DNA from: JANQOZ01 sp045106555
GTDB taxonomy: Bacteria; Pseudomonadota; Gammaproteobacteria; Xanthomonadales; SZUA-38
Direction: 5' to 3'
Assembly (NCBI GenBank): GCA_045106555.1
Contig: JBGCET010000040.1
Location: forward strand, 1-64,000
Length of the DNA: 64,000 nt
Part shown: positions 44,075 through 53,172 of the stretch, piece after piece
Layout: every line of letters starts with the position of its first letter
How positions within the stretch are numbered: the stretch's first letter is position 1
Translations under genes and position numbers: made by a program
The notes under the pieces: model-generated
Databases searched by the model: none
Told to the model about the DNA's origin: nothing
The model's input: only the letters and a program-made list of their open reading frames with translations

Positions 44075-45595
44075 CTAGAACCACGGGGTGTTATTGGACT
44101 CGGCGTGATAGAGGCTGAGATCGGCAAACTGCTGGGCCACGGCCTCCGGTAAGTAGGGCACGCTGATGGAATGGGAGGCCATGTGCACATGTAGGGTGGC
44201 CAGGCCACGCCGCCGCTGCCCAGGGCTGGTTGTGACATCGAAGCGCTGCACCTTCCGCAACGAGAAAACGGCGGTGTTGGTTCCGATAAAGCCACTGCGA
44301 ACAAAGCCTGTTGCGCCGATTACAGCCACACCAAATTTTCCGCTCCGAAGCCATGCTGTCAGCACCGCAATAAGAAGGCCCGTCAGCGGCACAACAATCG
44401 CCCAGGCACCCAGGAAAAATGTGCTGGTGGTGGTGACACCCGCCACCGGTATCACCCAGTACCATAAACAGCGTTTCAGATGATAACGTCGGTCGATGCC
44501 GCTGAACTGTGGACGTTGGTCCGGAGCGCTTGGTAAAAACTGCTGAGTTATTGGCAGCAGTTCGGAATCGGTGAGGGCAGGCACCAGGAATGCTGGCGTA
44601 TTCATTGGCATGCCGTTGCCGCTCACCTCCTGTCCCGCACTCACCAGGCGCAGCTGCAGGTTGGTGATGTTTAAATACCGGGCAATGGCGTTTTGTTTCC
44701 ACACGGCAACCTGCGCTTTGGTGCGTTTCAGCGTTTGTTGCTGGCGGCTGATCAGGCCGCTGCTGCGGCGAAAACTTCCGCCGTCGTGGCTCAGCTGGTA
44801 ATTGGCGTATTTCCACAGCGCGCCGAGCACGGAAAATAGCGCGAGTAGTAATGGAAGCCCCACCAATAAACCCGAAATTGCCAGGCCTTTGGAAACACCG
44901 CTGCCGTCGAATAAGGTGCCCAGCTGAAGTTTGACAAGAATAATTTGACCGATGCCCGACCAGGTATCGTTACCCACAGTGCCGGCCAGCACACCGAAGG
45001 TGACCGCTACCCACAGCAGGCCATTAGCGGTAAGTCCATACCGGGCAATCTGCAATTTACTGCGCCGGAGTATGACCTGGTCGACCGAGGCGATTTCATC
45101 ATCATCCTGGGCAGGTGTTTGTGCGTCAGCTGCGGTGGGCCGAAAGGTCAGTAGCGTGTGACGTATCTGATTAGCCAATTCGATGTCGATACCCGCCAGC
45201 GCAATTTCTTTTTTCGCGCTGCCGGCGGTGTCGAGTTTCAGCACCGCCAATTTGAAGGGGCGAACATAAAAGGGCTCATCAATAGACGTGTCCTGGACAC
45301 GGTCAAAATCGATATTGAGCTGCTCGCGAGTCATGACGCCGCGCCGGACCAGAACCTGGTTGTCGGTGATTTGGTAGCGGAATCGAAGATAGTTGAGGAT
45401 GGCCCAGATCATTCCGCCAACAGCGAGTATGCCAAACCAGGCTGCTGCCCAAATTTTCATGCCGCCAGTGGCGGTGGCGTACCAGGCCACGGCGGGGGCC
45501 ATCATGGCAAAGCCGTCGGTCACCAGAAACTTCAGCGCCCGGATCAAATAGAACACCACCGCCACTGGCGAGGTGCGATGCCAGGTTTGGGTCAC
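44075..45595 (-). CDS. PH-domain membrane protein, YdbT-like
   Basis: 506 residues starting at GTG 45595, overlapping the previous stop (GTGA). Several membrane helices alternate with bacterial PH (DUF304) domains: FRYQITDNQVLVRRGVMTRE with QLNIDFDRVQDTSIDEPF near residues 70-110, a second at DGGSFRRSSGLISRQQQTLK, and a third near FVRSGFIGTNTAVFSLRKVQ. This is the YdbT-type architecture. The smaller YdbS-like partner is encoded directly upstream. Localisation inner membrane; function unsettled. Confidence 0.9.
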   Translation of the reverse strand: MTQTWHRTSPVAVVFYLIRALKFLVTDGFAMMAPAVAWYATATGGMKIWAAAWFGILAVGGMIWAILNYLRFRYQITDNQVLVRRGVMTREQLNIDFDRVQDTSIDEPFYVRPFKLAVLKLDTAGSAKKEIALAGIDIELANQIRHTLLTFRPTAADAQTPAQDDDEIASVDQVILRRSKLQIARYGLTANGLLWVAVTFGVLAGTVGNDTWSGIGQIILVKLQLGTLFDGSGVSKGLAISGLLVGLPLLLALFSVLGALWKYANYQLSHDGGSFRRSSGLISRQQQTLKRTKAQVAVWKQNAIARYLNITNLQLRLVSAGQEVSGNGMPMNTPAFLVPALTDSELLPITQQFLPSAPDQRPQFSGIDRRYHLKRCLWYWVIPVAGVTTTSTFFLGAWAIVVPLTGLLIAVLTAWLRSGKFGVAVIGATGFVRSGFIGTNTAVFSLRKVQRFDVTTSPGQRRRGLATLHVHMASHSISVPYLPEAVAQQFADLSLYHAESNNTPWF

Positions 45596-46107
45596 CGCTG
45601 GTGCTGCTGCATGACGTGATCGCGAAGATCCTTGGCCTGATCCCGACTCAGTCCATCAATCTGAAGATCAACCGCAGCGCCGCCAGCGGTATAAAATTTC
45701 AGCGACGCCAGGCCAAATTTGCGCTGTAGCGGGCCGCTGGACAATTCGATGTGTTGAACCCGATTGCGCGGCAGCATGACGGTCTTTTTCCACCAGATGC
45801 CGCTTAAGAAAATGATGTCGTGATCGCGCAGCGCCATTTTTTTGGCCTTTGCCATATTGGTCGCCAACGTGGTGAAAGCGATACCCAGAACAGCCAGCAA
45901 AGTAGGCAAAAGCCAAAGAAAGGATCTAAGCCCTGGGGGTTTGATGACGATAATCACTGGAATGGCGGCGATCAGGGTCAGCACCGCCCACGTAATGGCA
46001 TGCTGGGTCCGGACCTCCTTAGGGTATCGGGGGTCCAGGTTTTTGAGTTCCAGGTCCTGCGCCTGAGGCAGTGAGTCAAGGTCCAGAGCCAGGTTGCTGA
46101 AGGTCAT
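45592..46107 (-). CDS. PH-domain membrane protein, YdbS-like
   Basis: 171 residues from ATG 46107 (MTFSNLALDLDSLPQ). The frame stays open for 170 codons upstream, but that part is antisense to the dienoyl-CoA-reductase-like gene and low-complexity, so it is rejected. Two membrane helices (ITWAVLTLIAAIPVIIVI; FLWLLPTLLAVLGIAFTTLA) precede a bacterial PH domain (LRDHDIIFLSGIWWKKTVML, then PRNRVQHIELSSGPLQRKFG). Partner of the YdbT-like protein. No strong ribosome site, so the start is moderately certain. Confidence 0.85.
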   Translation of the reverse strand: MTFSNLALDLDSLPQAQDLELKNLDPRYPKEVRTQHAITWAVLTLIAAIPVIIVIKPPGLRSFLWLLPTLLAVLGIAFTTLATNMAKAKKMALRDHDIIFLSGIWWKKTVMLPRNRVQHIELSSGPLQRKFGLASLKFYTAGGAAVDLQIDGLSRDQAKDLRDHVMQQHQR

Positions 46108-46261
46108 AGGGGTCAGTAGTGCCGAAAGCGTTAATTTAGCACTGTAGCGTTGCTCTGCGTCAGTGCAAATGGTCAGTGGGAATCTTTCATGCCGACGGCA
46201 ACTCTTGCATCCACAACGACCCTGATCGAACATATGTCTCACAAATTTAAGGATCATCAAC

Positions 46262-47056
46262 ATGTCGTCAGCGTTTGCGCAGAAAAACGTTTTGATCTCC
46301 GGCGGTACCAGTGGAATCAATTTGGGGATTGCGAAAGTTCTGGCTGGCGCCGGGGCCAACGTGGCCGTATTCGGCCGCGATCCGGACAAAGCGGCCACGG
46401 CCGCTGAAGCGATTGATGGCTGTGGTTCGGGCCAAACACTGGGGCTGGCCGCGGACGTCAGGGATTTCGACGCCGTTGATGAGCTTGTCGGACGGGTGTC
46501 TGACTCCTTTGGGCCATTGGATGTGGTGATCGCTGGCGCCGCCGGAAATTTTCCGGCCCCAGCGATTGGTATTAAGCCCAAGGGTTTTAAGTCGGTGGTA
46601 GACATCGATCTGCTGGGCACCTATCACGTGTTTTGGGCCGCTTTTGAGAAGCTTCGCAAGCCTGGCGCCAGCCTGGTCGCCATCACCGCCCCCCAGGCTG
46701 AACAGCCGATGGCTTTTCAGGCCCACGTGTGCGCAGCGAAGGCGGGTATCAATATGTTGGTGAAGTGTCTTGCCTTGGAGTGGGGGGCGGCCGGAGTGCG
46801 GGTTAACGCCGTTTCACCGGGGCCTATTGATGGCACCGAAGGAATGGCCAGGCTAGCGCCGACCGAGGCGCTGCGAGAGCAGTATCTGCAGGCCACTCCG
46901 TTGAAGCGTTTTGGAACGCCAGAAGACATTGGGCGGTTTATCGCGTTTTTGGTGTCCGACGGCGCTAGCTACGCCACCGGCGGTATCTATCCCGTTGACG
47001 GCGGAATGCAGCTCGGTGATGCGACCCAGGACTGTCTGACGCTGCCGAAGCGCTAG
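46262..47056 (+). CDS. SDR oxidoreductase, 2,4-dienoyl-CoA reductase (DECR2)-like
   Basis: 264 residues. Cofactor site NVLISGGTSGINLGIAKVLA; NFPAPAIGIKPKGFKSVVDI, QAHVCAAKAGINMLVK and SPGPIDGTEGMARL closely follow the peroxisomal-type 2,4-dienoyl-CoA reductases. The catalytic Tyr of the YxxxK motif is replaced by Val156, with Lys160 retained; that substitution is characteristic of this branch, which is thought to use another residue. Probable role: reduction of dienoyl-CoA in unsaturated fatty-acid degradation. It starts divergent from the YdbS-like gene. Confidence 0.85.
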   Translation: MSSAFAQKNVLISGGTSGINLGIAKVLAGAGANVAVFGRDPDKAATAAEAIDGCGSGQTLGLAADVRDFDAVDELVGRVSDSFGPLDVVIAGAAGNFPAPAIGIKPKGFKSVVDIDLLGTYHVFWAAFEKLRKPGASLVAITAPQAEQPMAFQAHVCAAKAGINMLVKCLALEWGAAGVRVNAVSPGPIDGTEGMARLAPTEALREQYLQATPLKRFGTPEDIGRFIAFLVSDGASYATGGIYPVDGGMQLGDATQDCLTLPKR

Positions 47057-47072
47057 GCCACTAAATTATCTG

Positions 47073-47594
47073 CTAGCCGGTAAGCCGGCGATTGACGTCG
47101 TAGGACGAAAGCGACACCAGTCCTTTTGACACCGCGACACTGCCGCTGCGGGCAACCGCCGCAATTTGCCCAACCTCGGCTGCCTCTTCAATCAGCTGCT
47201 GCACGTTCTCAGGGCTGCCAATCATCTGCAGGGTGTAGCTTTGTGCGTCATCGTCCAACACGGTAGCGCCAAACTGATCGGCCAGAGTCTGCGCTTTGGT
47301 GACTCCGCCAATGCCCAGCTGCAGCTTGAGAATCAGCATCTCGTTCTCATAATGCTCACCTAACGTCATGTCATGAATGTTCACCACGTCTATGAGCTTT
47401 CCAATCTGGTTGGTGATTTGGCCGATGGCGTGATCGGAGCCGGACACCACCATGGTCAGCCGTGACATCCCGGACTCATGGGTAGGCGCAACATTTAGCG
47501 TCTCAATGTTGTACCCACGGGTGGAAAAAAGGCCGGTGAAGCGCGTCAGCGCGCCTACCTCGTTTTGCATCAGTACGGATATGACATGTCTCAT
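47073..47594 (-). CDS. ilvH: acetolactate synthase, small regulatory subunit
   Basis: 173 residues from ATG 47594 (MRHVISVLMQNEVGALTRF). ACT domain with FSTRGYNIETLNVAPT and LTMVVSGSDHAIGQITNQIG; the C-terminal half is the second ferredoxin-like domain. It binds valine and stimulates the catalytic subunit in branched-chain amino acid synthesis. The gene is divergent from ilvB, with 105 bases between start codons, an uncommon layout. Confidence 0.95.
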   Translation of the reverse strand: MRHVISVLMQNEVGALTRFTGLFSTRGYNIETLNVAPTHESGMSRLTMVVSGSDHAIGQITNQIGKLIDVVNIHDMTLGEHYENEMLILKLQLGIGGVTKAQTLADQFGATVLDDDAQSYTLQMIGSPENVQQLIEEAAEVGQIAAVARSGSVAVSKGLVSLSSYDVNRRLTG

Positions 47595-47624
47595 CAAACG
47601 ATGGTGGCTGAGCGCCTGCCCAAA

Positions 47625-47644
47625 TGCAACGGTTGATCGTTGCA
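47625..47644. promoter_or_regulatory. inverted repeat between ilvH and ilvB, candidate operator
   Basis: TGCAACG (47625-47631), six bases, CGTTGCA (47638-47644): perfect 7-bp arms midway between the divergent start codons of the two acetolactate synthase subunits. A site of this size and position could bind a dimeric regulator controlling both. The sequence is observed; the function is inferred. Confidence 0.4.
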
Positions 47645-47699
47645 ATAGGGCACCGTATGGCGGAAACTCGAATCACCACGTTAATTTGACTATCACGCA

Positions 47700-49538
47700 A
47701 TGAACCTTGTTACCGATACCGCCAGCGCTGAGGAACATCCTCTGGCTGGCAAAGAGATGTCCGGCTCTGAAGTTGTTGTCCAAATCATGGCCGATGAGGG
47801 TGTCGGAACCATTTTTGGTTACTCGGGCGGCGCCATCCTGCCGACCTACGACGCGGTGTTCCGATTTAACGAGGCCAATCCCGACACGCCGATGCCCTTG
47901 ATTGTGCCAGCCAACGAGCAGGGTGCGGGCTTTATGGCAGCCGGGTACTCCAGAGCCAGCGGCAAAGTGGGTGTGGCCATGGTCACCTCTGGTCCCGGAG
48001 CCACCAATATGGTCACCCCGGTGCGCGATTGTGCCGCGGACTCCATTCCCATCGTGGTGATTTGTGGTCAGGTGCCCACGGCGGCTATCGGCACCGACGC
48101 GTTTCAGGAAGCCCCGATTTCCTCGGTGATGGGCGCGGTGGCCAAACACGTGTTCCTGGTCACCGACCCAGAGCGTCTGGAAGTCACCATGCGCACCGCG
48201 TTTGAGCTGGCCCGCACCGGCCGGCCTGGCCCGGTAGTGGTGGATCTGCCGAAAGACATCCAAAACTCAGCGCTGAGGTTTGCCGGTCATGGCACATTGT
48301 CGCTGCCCGGATATCGCAATCGGCTGCAGGCGGTCATGAATAACCGCCTTGAGCCGCAGGACTGCGAGCGCTTTTTTCGCATGCTCAGCGAAGCCAGCCG
48401 GCCATTGCTCTACGTTGGTGGCGGCGTTATCAACGGCGAGGCCTCGGCTCAGGTTCGCCAGCTGATGCAGGCCTTCAATTTACCCGCTTGCACCACCTTA
48501 ATGGGCATAGGAGCCGTGGACACAACCGAGGCGCTGTCGCTGCATATGCTGGGTATGCACGGTATGGCCTATGCCAATTACGCCGTGGATGATTGTGATT
48601 TTCTGATCTGTATTGGCGCCCGGTTCGACGATCGCGTTGCCGGTATGCCAAAACAGTTTGCGCCCAACGCCAAGAACATTGCCCACTTTGACGTGGATGT
48701 ATCGGAGATTGGCAAGGTCAAGGGTGTGCAGTGGCACCAGGTGGGGGATTTACAAACAGACCTGGCGGACATTATCAGCTATGGCGAGCGTATTGGTTTC
48801 ACCACGGAACTTAGCCCCTGGCATGAAGAAATTGCTGGCCTGAAGAAACGCCACTGTCTGAACTACGACCGCGCCAGCGAGAAGGTGCAGCCTTATGCCG
48901 TTATTGAGGCGCTGAACCGAATTACCCAAGGTAAAGCGGTCATCTCCACCGGCGTTGGGCAACACCAAATGTGGGCAGCCCAGTACTTTGACTTTTGCGA
49001 GCCCAGGTTATGGTTAACCTCTGGCAGTATGGGCACCATGGGTTTTGGTTTGCCCGCCGCCATAGGCGCTCAGTTTGCTCGACCCGAAGCGTTGGTCATC
49101 GACATCGATGGTGATGGCAGCATGCGAATGAATCTTGGAGAGCTGGAAACAGCCACCACCTATGGCCTGCCGGTAAAAGTGGTGGTGCTTAACAACTACG
49201 GTGACGGCATGGTTCGTCAGTGGCAAAAGATGTATTTCAACAGCCGGATGGCCGGCAGCGACAAGTCCCTGCATCAAAAAGACTTTGTTAAAGCCGCGGA
49301 AGCTGATGGGTTTGCGTTCGCCAAACGCTTGGACGATCCAATGCAGGTTGATGCGATAGTGGGTGAGTTCCTTGCCTTCGAGGGGCCAGCGTTTCTGGAA
49401 GTCATTATCGACACCGAAGCGGGGGTATACCCCATGGTGGGTCCAGGGCAATCCTACGATCAGATGATAACCGGCGATTACATCGAAGGCCGCACACCTG
49501 CCAAAGAAGAGAAGCTTGATGCCAGCGAGATGTTTTAG
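47700..49538 (+). CDS. ilvB: acetolactate synthase, large catalytic subunit
   Basis: 612 residues, ThDP-dependent. Catalytic Glu region IVPANEQGAGFMAAGYSRAS, the ThDP/Mg motif GDGSMRMNLGELETAT, and VLNNYGDGMVRQWQKMY. N-terminal STGPGATNM-type segment (VTSGPGATNMVTPVRDC) and the central FAD-like domain (LYVGGGVINGEAS) are present. First common step of valine, leucine and isoleucine synthesis. No clear ribosome site before ATG 47700; a second in-frame ATG follows at codon 20. folD begins 39 bases downstream. Confidence 0.95.
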   Translation: MNLVTDTASAEEHPLAGKEMSGSEVVVQIMADEGVGTIFGYSGGAILPTYDAVFRFNEANPDTPMPLIVPANEQGAGFMAAGYSRASGKVGVAMVTSGPGATNMVTPVRDCAADSIPIVVICGQVPTAAIGTDAFQEAPISSVMGAVAKHVFLVTDPERLEVTMRTAFELARTGRPGPVVVDLPKDIQNSALRFAGHGTLSLPGYRNRLQAVMNNRLEPQDCERFFRMLSEASRPLLYVGGGVINGEASAQVRQLMQAFNLPACTTLMGIGAVDTTEALSLHMLGMHGMAYANYAVDDCDFLICIGARFDDRVAGMPKQFAPNAKNIAHFDVDVSEIGKVKGVQWHQVGDLQTDLADIISYGERIGFTTELSPWHEEIAGLKKRHCLNYDRASEKVQPYAVIEALNRITQGKAVISTGVGQHQMWAAQYFDFCEPRLWLTSGSMGTMGFGLPAAIGAQFARPEALVIDIDGDGSMRMNLGELETATTYGLPVKVVVLNNYGDGMVRQWQKMYFNSRMAGSDKSLHQKDFVKAAEADGFAFAKRLDDPMQVDAIVGEFLAFEGPAFLEVIIDTEAGVYPMVGPGQSYDQMITGDYIEGRTPAKEEKLDASEMF

Positions 49539-49577
49539 TCGCTCGGTGTAGCAGACATTAAGGGTTAACAAAGAACC

Positions 49578-50447
49578 ATGACGGATAAGATTGACGGCAA
49601 AGCGTTTGCCACGAAACTCTGTGAGCGCTTGGCTCACGACGTAGCGGCATTGAAAGAACAGTCCGCCGTAACCCCCTGCATCGCTGTGGTATTGGTGGGT
49701 GACGATCCGGCCAGCCAAGTGTACGTGCGCAATAAGATGGCACGCTGTGCTGAGGTGGGGATTGAATCCCGTGAACACCGACTGGCAGACACTACGAGTC
49801 AGGAAGAGCTGATGGCCTTGCTCGATACCCTGAACGCTGACGATGCGGTGCATGGGATACTGGTCCAGCTTCCGGTACCGGCTCAGATTGATGATGCGGC
49901 GGTGATCGATGCCATTGCCCCTGCCAAAGACGTGGACGGTTTTCATTTGCAAAACGCCGGCGCGCTGGCGGTTGGACAGCGGCGCATGGTGCCGTGCACC
50001 CCTCTGGGGTCGTTGATGCTTTTGGAAGATCGCCTGGGAGATTTAAGCGGGTTGCATGCCGTAGTGGTGGGGCGTTCTAACATCGTTGGCAAACCCATGG
50101 CTCAACTGTTGTTGCAGGCCAACTGCACTGTCACCATTGCTCATTCAAGAACCCGTGACTTACCCGAAGTATGTCGCCAGGGCGATATTCTGGTCGCCGC
50201 GGTGGGGCGCCCTCAGATGATCCAAGGCGATTGGATCAAGCCAGGCGCAACGGTGATTGATGTAGGCATCAATCGGATTGAGGTGGACGGCAAAAAACGC
50301 CTCGTGGGAGACGTTGACTACGCGGCGGCACAGGGAATCGCGGCTGCGGTGACGCCGGTGCCCGGAGGGGTGGGTCCGATGACGATAGCCTGCCTGTTGC
50401 ACAACACGGTGACGGCCGCGCGATTGGCGGCAGGTCAAACCTGGTAA
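49578..50447 (+). CDS. folD: bifunctional methylene-THF dehydrogenase/cyclohydrolase
   Basis: 289 residues, typical length. Conserved YVRNKMARCAEVGI, HGILVQLPVPAQID, PAKDVDGFHLQNAG, and the NADP motif VVVGRSNIVGKPMAQLLL, then TVTIAHSRT and PVPGGVGPMTIACLL. The active-site Lys lies in the YVRNK helix (Lys about 54). Converts methylene-tetrahydrofolate to formyl-tetrahydrofolate in the cytoplasm. Follows ilvB by 39 bases; its 3' end converges with the carboxypeptidase/deacylase fusion gene. Confidence 0.97.
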   Translation: MTDKIDGKAFATKLCERLAHDVAALKEQSAVTPCIAVVLVGDDPASQVYVRNKMARCAEVGIESREHRLADTTSQEELMALLDTLNADDAVHGILVQLPVPAQIDDAAVIDAIAPAKDVDGFHLQNAGALAVGQRRMVPCTPLGSLMLLEDRLGDLSGLHAVVVGRSNIVGKPMAQLLLQANCTVTIAHSRTRDLPEVCRQGDILVAAVGRPQMIQGDWIKPGATVIDVGINRIEVDGKKRLVGDVDYAAAQGIAAAVTPVPGGVGPMTIACLLHNTVTAARLAAGQTW

Positions 50448-50487
50448 CCGCACGGGCGCAAGACCCAGTCTGCCTATCGGCAGCCTG

Positions 50488-53172
50488 TTAGCACTCCAGG
50501 GCGTTTTTGCGAATGACTGTGCCAGCGGTCTTTTCCAGGGTTACCGATTCATCAATGACCAGGACACCGTTCACCAGCAGGTAGCGCACGCCGGTACTTA
50601 GTTCAGTGGGGTTTTGGTAACTGGCGCGAGGCACAAACTCAGCAGGGTCAATCACCGCCACGTCGGCCGCCAACCCCGCGGCCAGGTAACCTCGGTCGCA
50701 CAACCCAAAGATGTCTGCCACCTGACCGCTGCTTCGACGCACGAATCGTTCTTTGCTCATCAGCTGACGGCGCACAACAAAATCCTGATAGGCCTTAGGG
50801 TAGGTGGCGAACTTTCGTGGATGACCTTCTGAACCATCGGACCCTGTGACCAGCCAGGGTTGTATCGCCAGCCGGTTGATGTCCTCCAGGTTCATCACGA
50901 ACGAGGCGATGGCCGGATCGCCATGGAGTATTTCATGGATAGCGGCAGCCAGCGGGTCTCGGTTGCTGTCCCGCGCAGCCTGACCCAGGGTTTTTCCCCG
51001 GTTGGCACTGTTGCTGCCGGTAATCAGCATCGCTTCAGGCCCACCGCGGCGCGCCAGGGCCGCCAGCATCTCGGGTCGATTGGCTGCCAGCACGGCCGGG
51101 TCGCGTAAACGTGCACGCATTTTTTCTCGAGAACCTTCCATCAGCGACCGGGGAATCAGCGCATTGGAAAAACGGGTGCCGGAGGCCTCAAAGGGGTATT
51201 GGTTGGCGCTGATCTTTTGCCCTTCCTCACGCGCCGCATTGACCATCGCAACCAGTTGCTTGGAGTTTCCCCAGGCCTTGGATCCCAGGGCCTTCAGGTG
51301 GGAAATATGCACAGGGATATTGGCCTGACGACCGATCGCCAAGGCTTCTGTCACCGCGTCGATCAGTCCGACCGCACTTTCGCTGCGCATGTGAGTGTCG
51401 TAAACGCCACCAGTCTTAGACGCAGCGCTGGCCAGGGCCACCAGCTCGGTCGTGTCGCTATAGCTGCCCGGCACGTAGTAAAGCCCACTGGAAAGTCCCA
51501 GGGCGCCAGCACTCATCTCCGCTTCCACCAGGGTCTGCATCTGGGCCAACTCGGGTTCCGTGGGGGGGCGATTGTCCCGGCCCATGACTGCTTCACGAAT
51601 GCGCCCGTGGCCGGCGAAAAACCCGACGTTTGGCCCACTGCCTATTGCGTCGATGCGGGCCAGGCGTTTGGCTCTGGAGGCCAGTCCGCCGCCGTCGTTA
51701 CCCACAAACAATGAGGTAACGCCTTGGCGAAGGTAATGCTCATTGCGCCGAGATAAATCGTTGGCAAGGTCTTGGGAAGCATGGGTATGGGGATCAATAA
51801 AGCCCGGCGTTACCCACAAGCCATCAACGCCTATGTTGCGCTCTGCGGTGGCCCCTGGCGGCGGCTGCAAACTGGCGATGCGGCCATTAGCTATAGCAAC
51901 GTCGCCCCGGTAGGGCGGGCGGCCGCTGCCGTCTATGATCAGGCCGTTGCGTAAGATCACGTCGTAGTGTGGCGGCACGCTGGCGCTTGCCAACAGTTGC
52001 TTCATGGCTTCCCGAGCAAAAACCTCCGCCGCCGCTGCGGATATGGCAGGCGGCGTCGCGTCGCCCACTTCGTAGGTAATCGCTGGAATCCCGTAGCGTC
52101 CGTACATATAGTTTTTGGAGTTGGGTTGGGTGCTGCGGCGGCTTTTCTCCTGGGTGAACGGATAGTCTTTCAACTGAGGCCGGGCGGCGTCCAACCAGTG
52201 GCTGGCAAACTGCAGCGGCCAGGTCGGGTTGGCGTCAGATTGGGTATAGAACAGGTTTCGCCAGGTGGCGTGAAAATCGAGGAACAGGCGAGGGTGGCGG
52301 CCTGACTGCTCAAGTTCGTCCAGCAGTTGTTGCATCAATTGGGTTTCTGGTTGAGTAAACGGTCCCCAGTCCCGGTTCAGGTCTTTTCCACCCGTGTTGT
52401 GCCGCCAGTGACCCAGTGCAATGCCATCGGGGTTCAGCATGGGCACCGCGATAATCGCAAAGCGCTCGCGAAACTCAGTGGCCAGCTGAGACTGGCCATA
52501 CACGGTGCGGACAAACGCCTGGTACGCGTCGAAGCCGGTGGTTTCTGGTGGGTGTTGACGTCCTACCAGCAGCAACACGTCTTTTAGGTCCGAGCCTGAA
52601 CGCAGCTGCACAATCTCCCGGCCTAGCGCGGAATACCCCAGCACGGACAGCTGGGCTGGCGTTTGTGCAGCCAGCTCTCTTGCCCATTTGCCAACGTCTT
52701 GAGGGCTGATTATGGGTTGAGCGGCCAGCGTCAGTTGGGTTGATGGCGGTATCGTCAGAGTGAGTACCGCCTGGCGCTTGTCGGCGGACACGGCAACCTG
52801 CTGCTCGTCCAACAACTGCCACCGCTGACCATCGTCGCTGATCTTCGGCACATACCGGTGGGTGCCATTTTCATACTTCACAGTGATAACAACTTTCTGC
52901 CCCGGACTACCGCTGAGCTTTATGGCATACCACGGGCTGTTATTGATCGGTGGCGCGTCTTCGGGCTGAATCACTACGCTGGCCGATGAATCGCCGGTAA
53001 CCCGGCAGCTTGCTCCTCGCGCCCCAACGAAATGGGTATCCACGCTGAACCGGCTGTTGCCGCAGTCGGTTCCGGCCTCGGAGGACGGACCCACAGAACA
53101 GCTCAGCAGACAAGAAACCATACTGGACAGCACAATGAGACGCGGCAAACGCCGCCAGGGGATCAAAGTCAT
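50488..53172 (-). CDS. lipoprotein fusing M14 zinc carboxypeptidase and N-acyl-D-amino-acid deacylase
   Basis: 894 residues from ATG 53172 (MTLIPWRRLPRLIV); the open frame beyond is not family-like. Signal peptide with lipobox Leu-Leu-Ser-Cys25. Residues about 150-395 are M14: Zn ligands His207-x-x-Glu210 (GRQHPPETTG) and His301 (FLDFHATW), Arg267 (KDLNRDWG) and general base Glu368 (ITYEVGD). Residues about 402-894 are an amidohydrolase of the D-aminoacylase type: VILRNGLIIDGSG, GFIDPHTHASQD (His462, His464), VHISHLKALG and GSDGSEGHPR. One continuous frame encodes both. Predicted periplasmic or outer-membrane hydrolysis of peptides and N-acyl-D-residues. Divergent from TBDR 2 by 112 bases. 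Confidence 0.9.
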   Translation of the reverse strand: MTLIPWRRLPRLIVLSSMVSCLLSCSVGPSSEAGTDCGNSRFSVDTHFVGARGASCRVTGDSSASVVIQPEDAPPINNSPWYAIKLSGSPGQKVVITVKYENGTHRYVPKISDDGQRWQLLDEQQVAVSADKRQAVLTLTIPPSTQLTLAAQPIISPQDVGKWARELAAQTPAQLSVLGYSALGREIVQLRSGSDLKDVLLLVGRQHPPETTGFDAYQAFVRTVYGQSQLATEFRERFAIIAVPMLNPDGIALGHWRHNTGGKDLNRDWGPFTQPETQLMQQLLDELEQSGRHPRLFLDFHATWRNLFYTQSDANPTWPLQFASHWLDAARPQLKDYPFTQEKSRRSTQPNSKNYMYGRYGIPAITYEVGDATPPAISAAAAEVFAREAMKQLLASASVPPHYDVILRNGLIIDGSGRPPYRGDVAIANGRIASLQPPPGATAERNIGVDGLWVTPGFIDPHTHASQDLANDLSRRNEHYLRQGVTSLFVGNDGGGLASRAKRLARIDAIGSGPNVGFFAGHGRIREAVMGRDNRPPTEPELAQMQTLVEAEMSAGALGLSSGLYYVPGSYSDTTELVALASAASKTGGVYDTHMRSESAVGLIDAVTEALAIGRQANIPVHISHLKALGSKAWGNSKQLVAMVNAAREEGQKISANQYPFEASGTRFSNALIPRSLMEGSREKMRARLRDPAVLAANRPEMLAALARRGGPEAMLITGSNSANRGKTLGQAARDSNRDPLAAAIHEILHGDPAIASFVMNLEDINRLAIQPWLVTGSDGSEGHPRKFATYPKAYQDFVVRRQLMSKERFVRRSSGQVADIFGLCDRGYLAAGLAADVAVIDPAEFVPRASYQNPTELSTGVRYLLVNGVLVIDESVTLEKTAGTVIRKNALEC

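Noticed and set aside
46108..46620. N-terminal extension of the YdbS-like protein
   Set aside because: Antisense to the dienoyl-CoA-reductase-like gene, low-complexity Pro/Ser-rich, and absent from the family's usual length of about 170 residues.
49014..49952. 312-codon open frame antisense to ilvB and folD
   Set aside because: Spans two real genes on the opposite strand; His/Arg-rich shadow translation.
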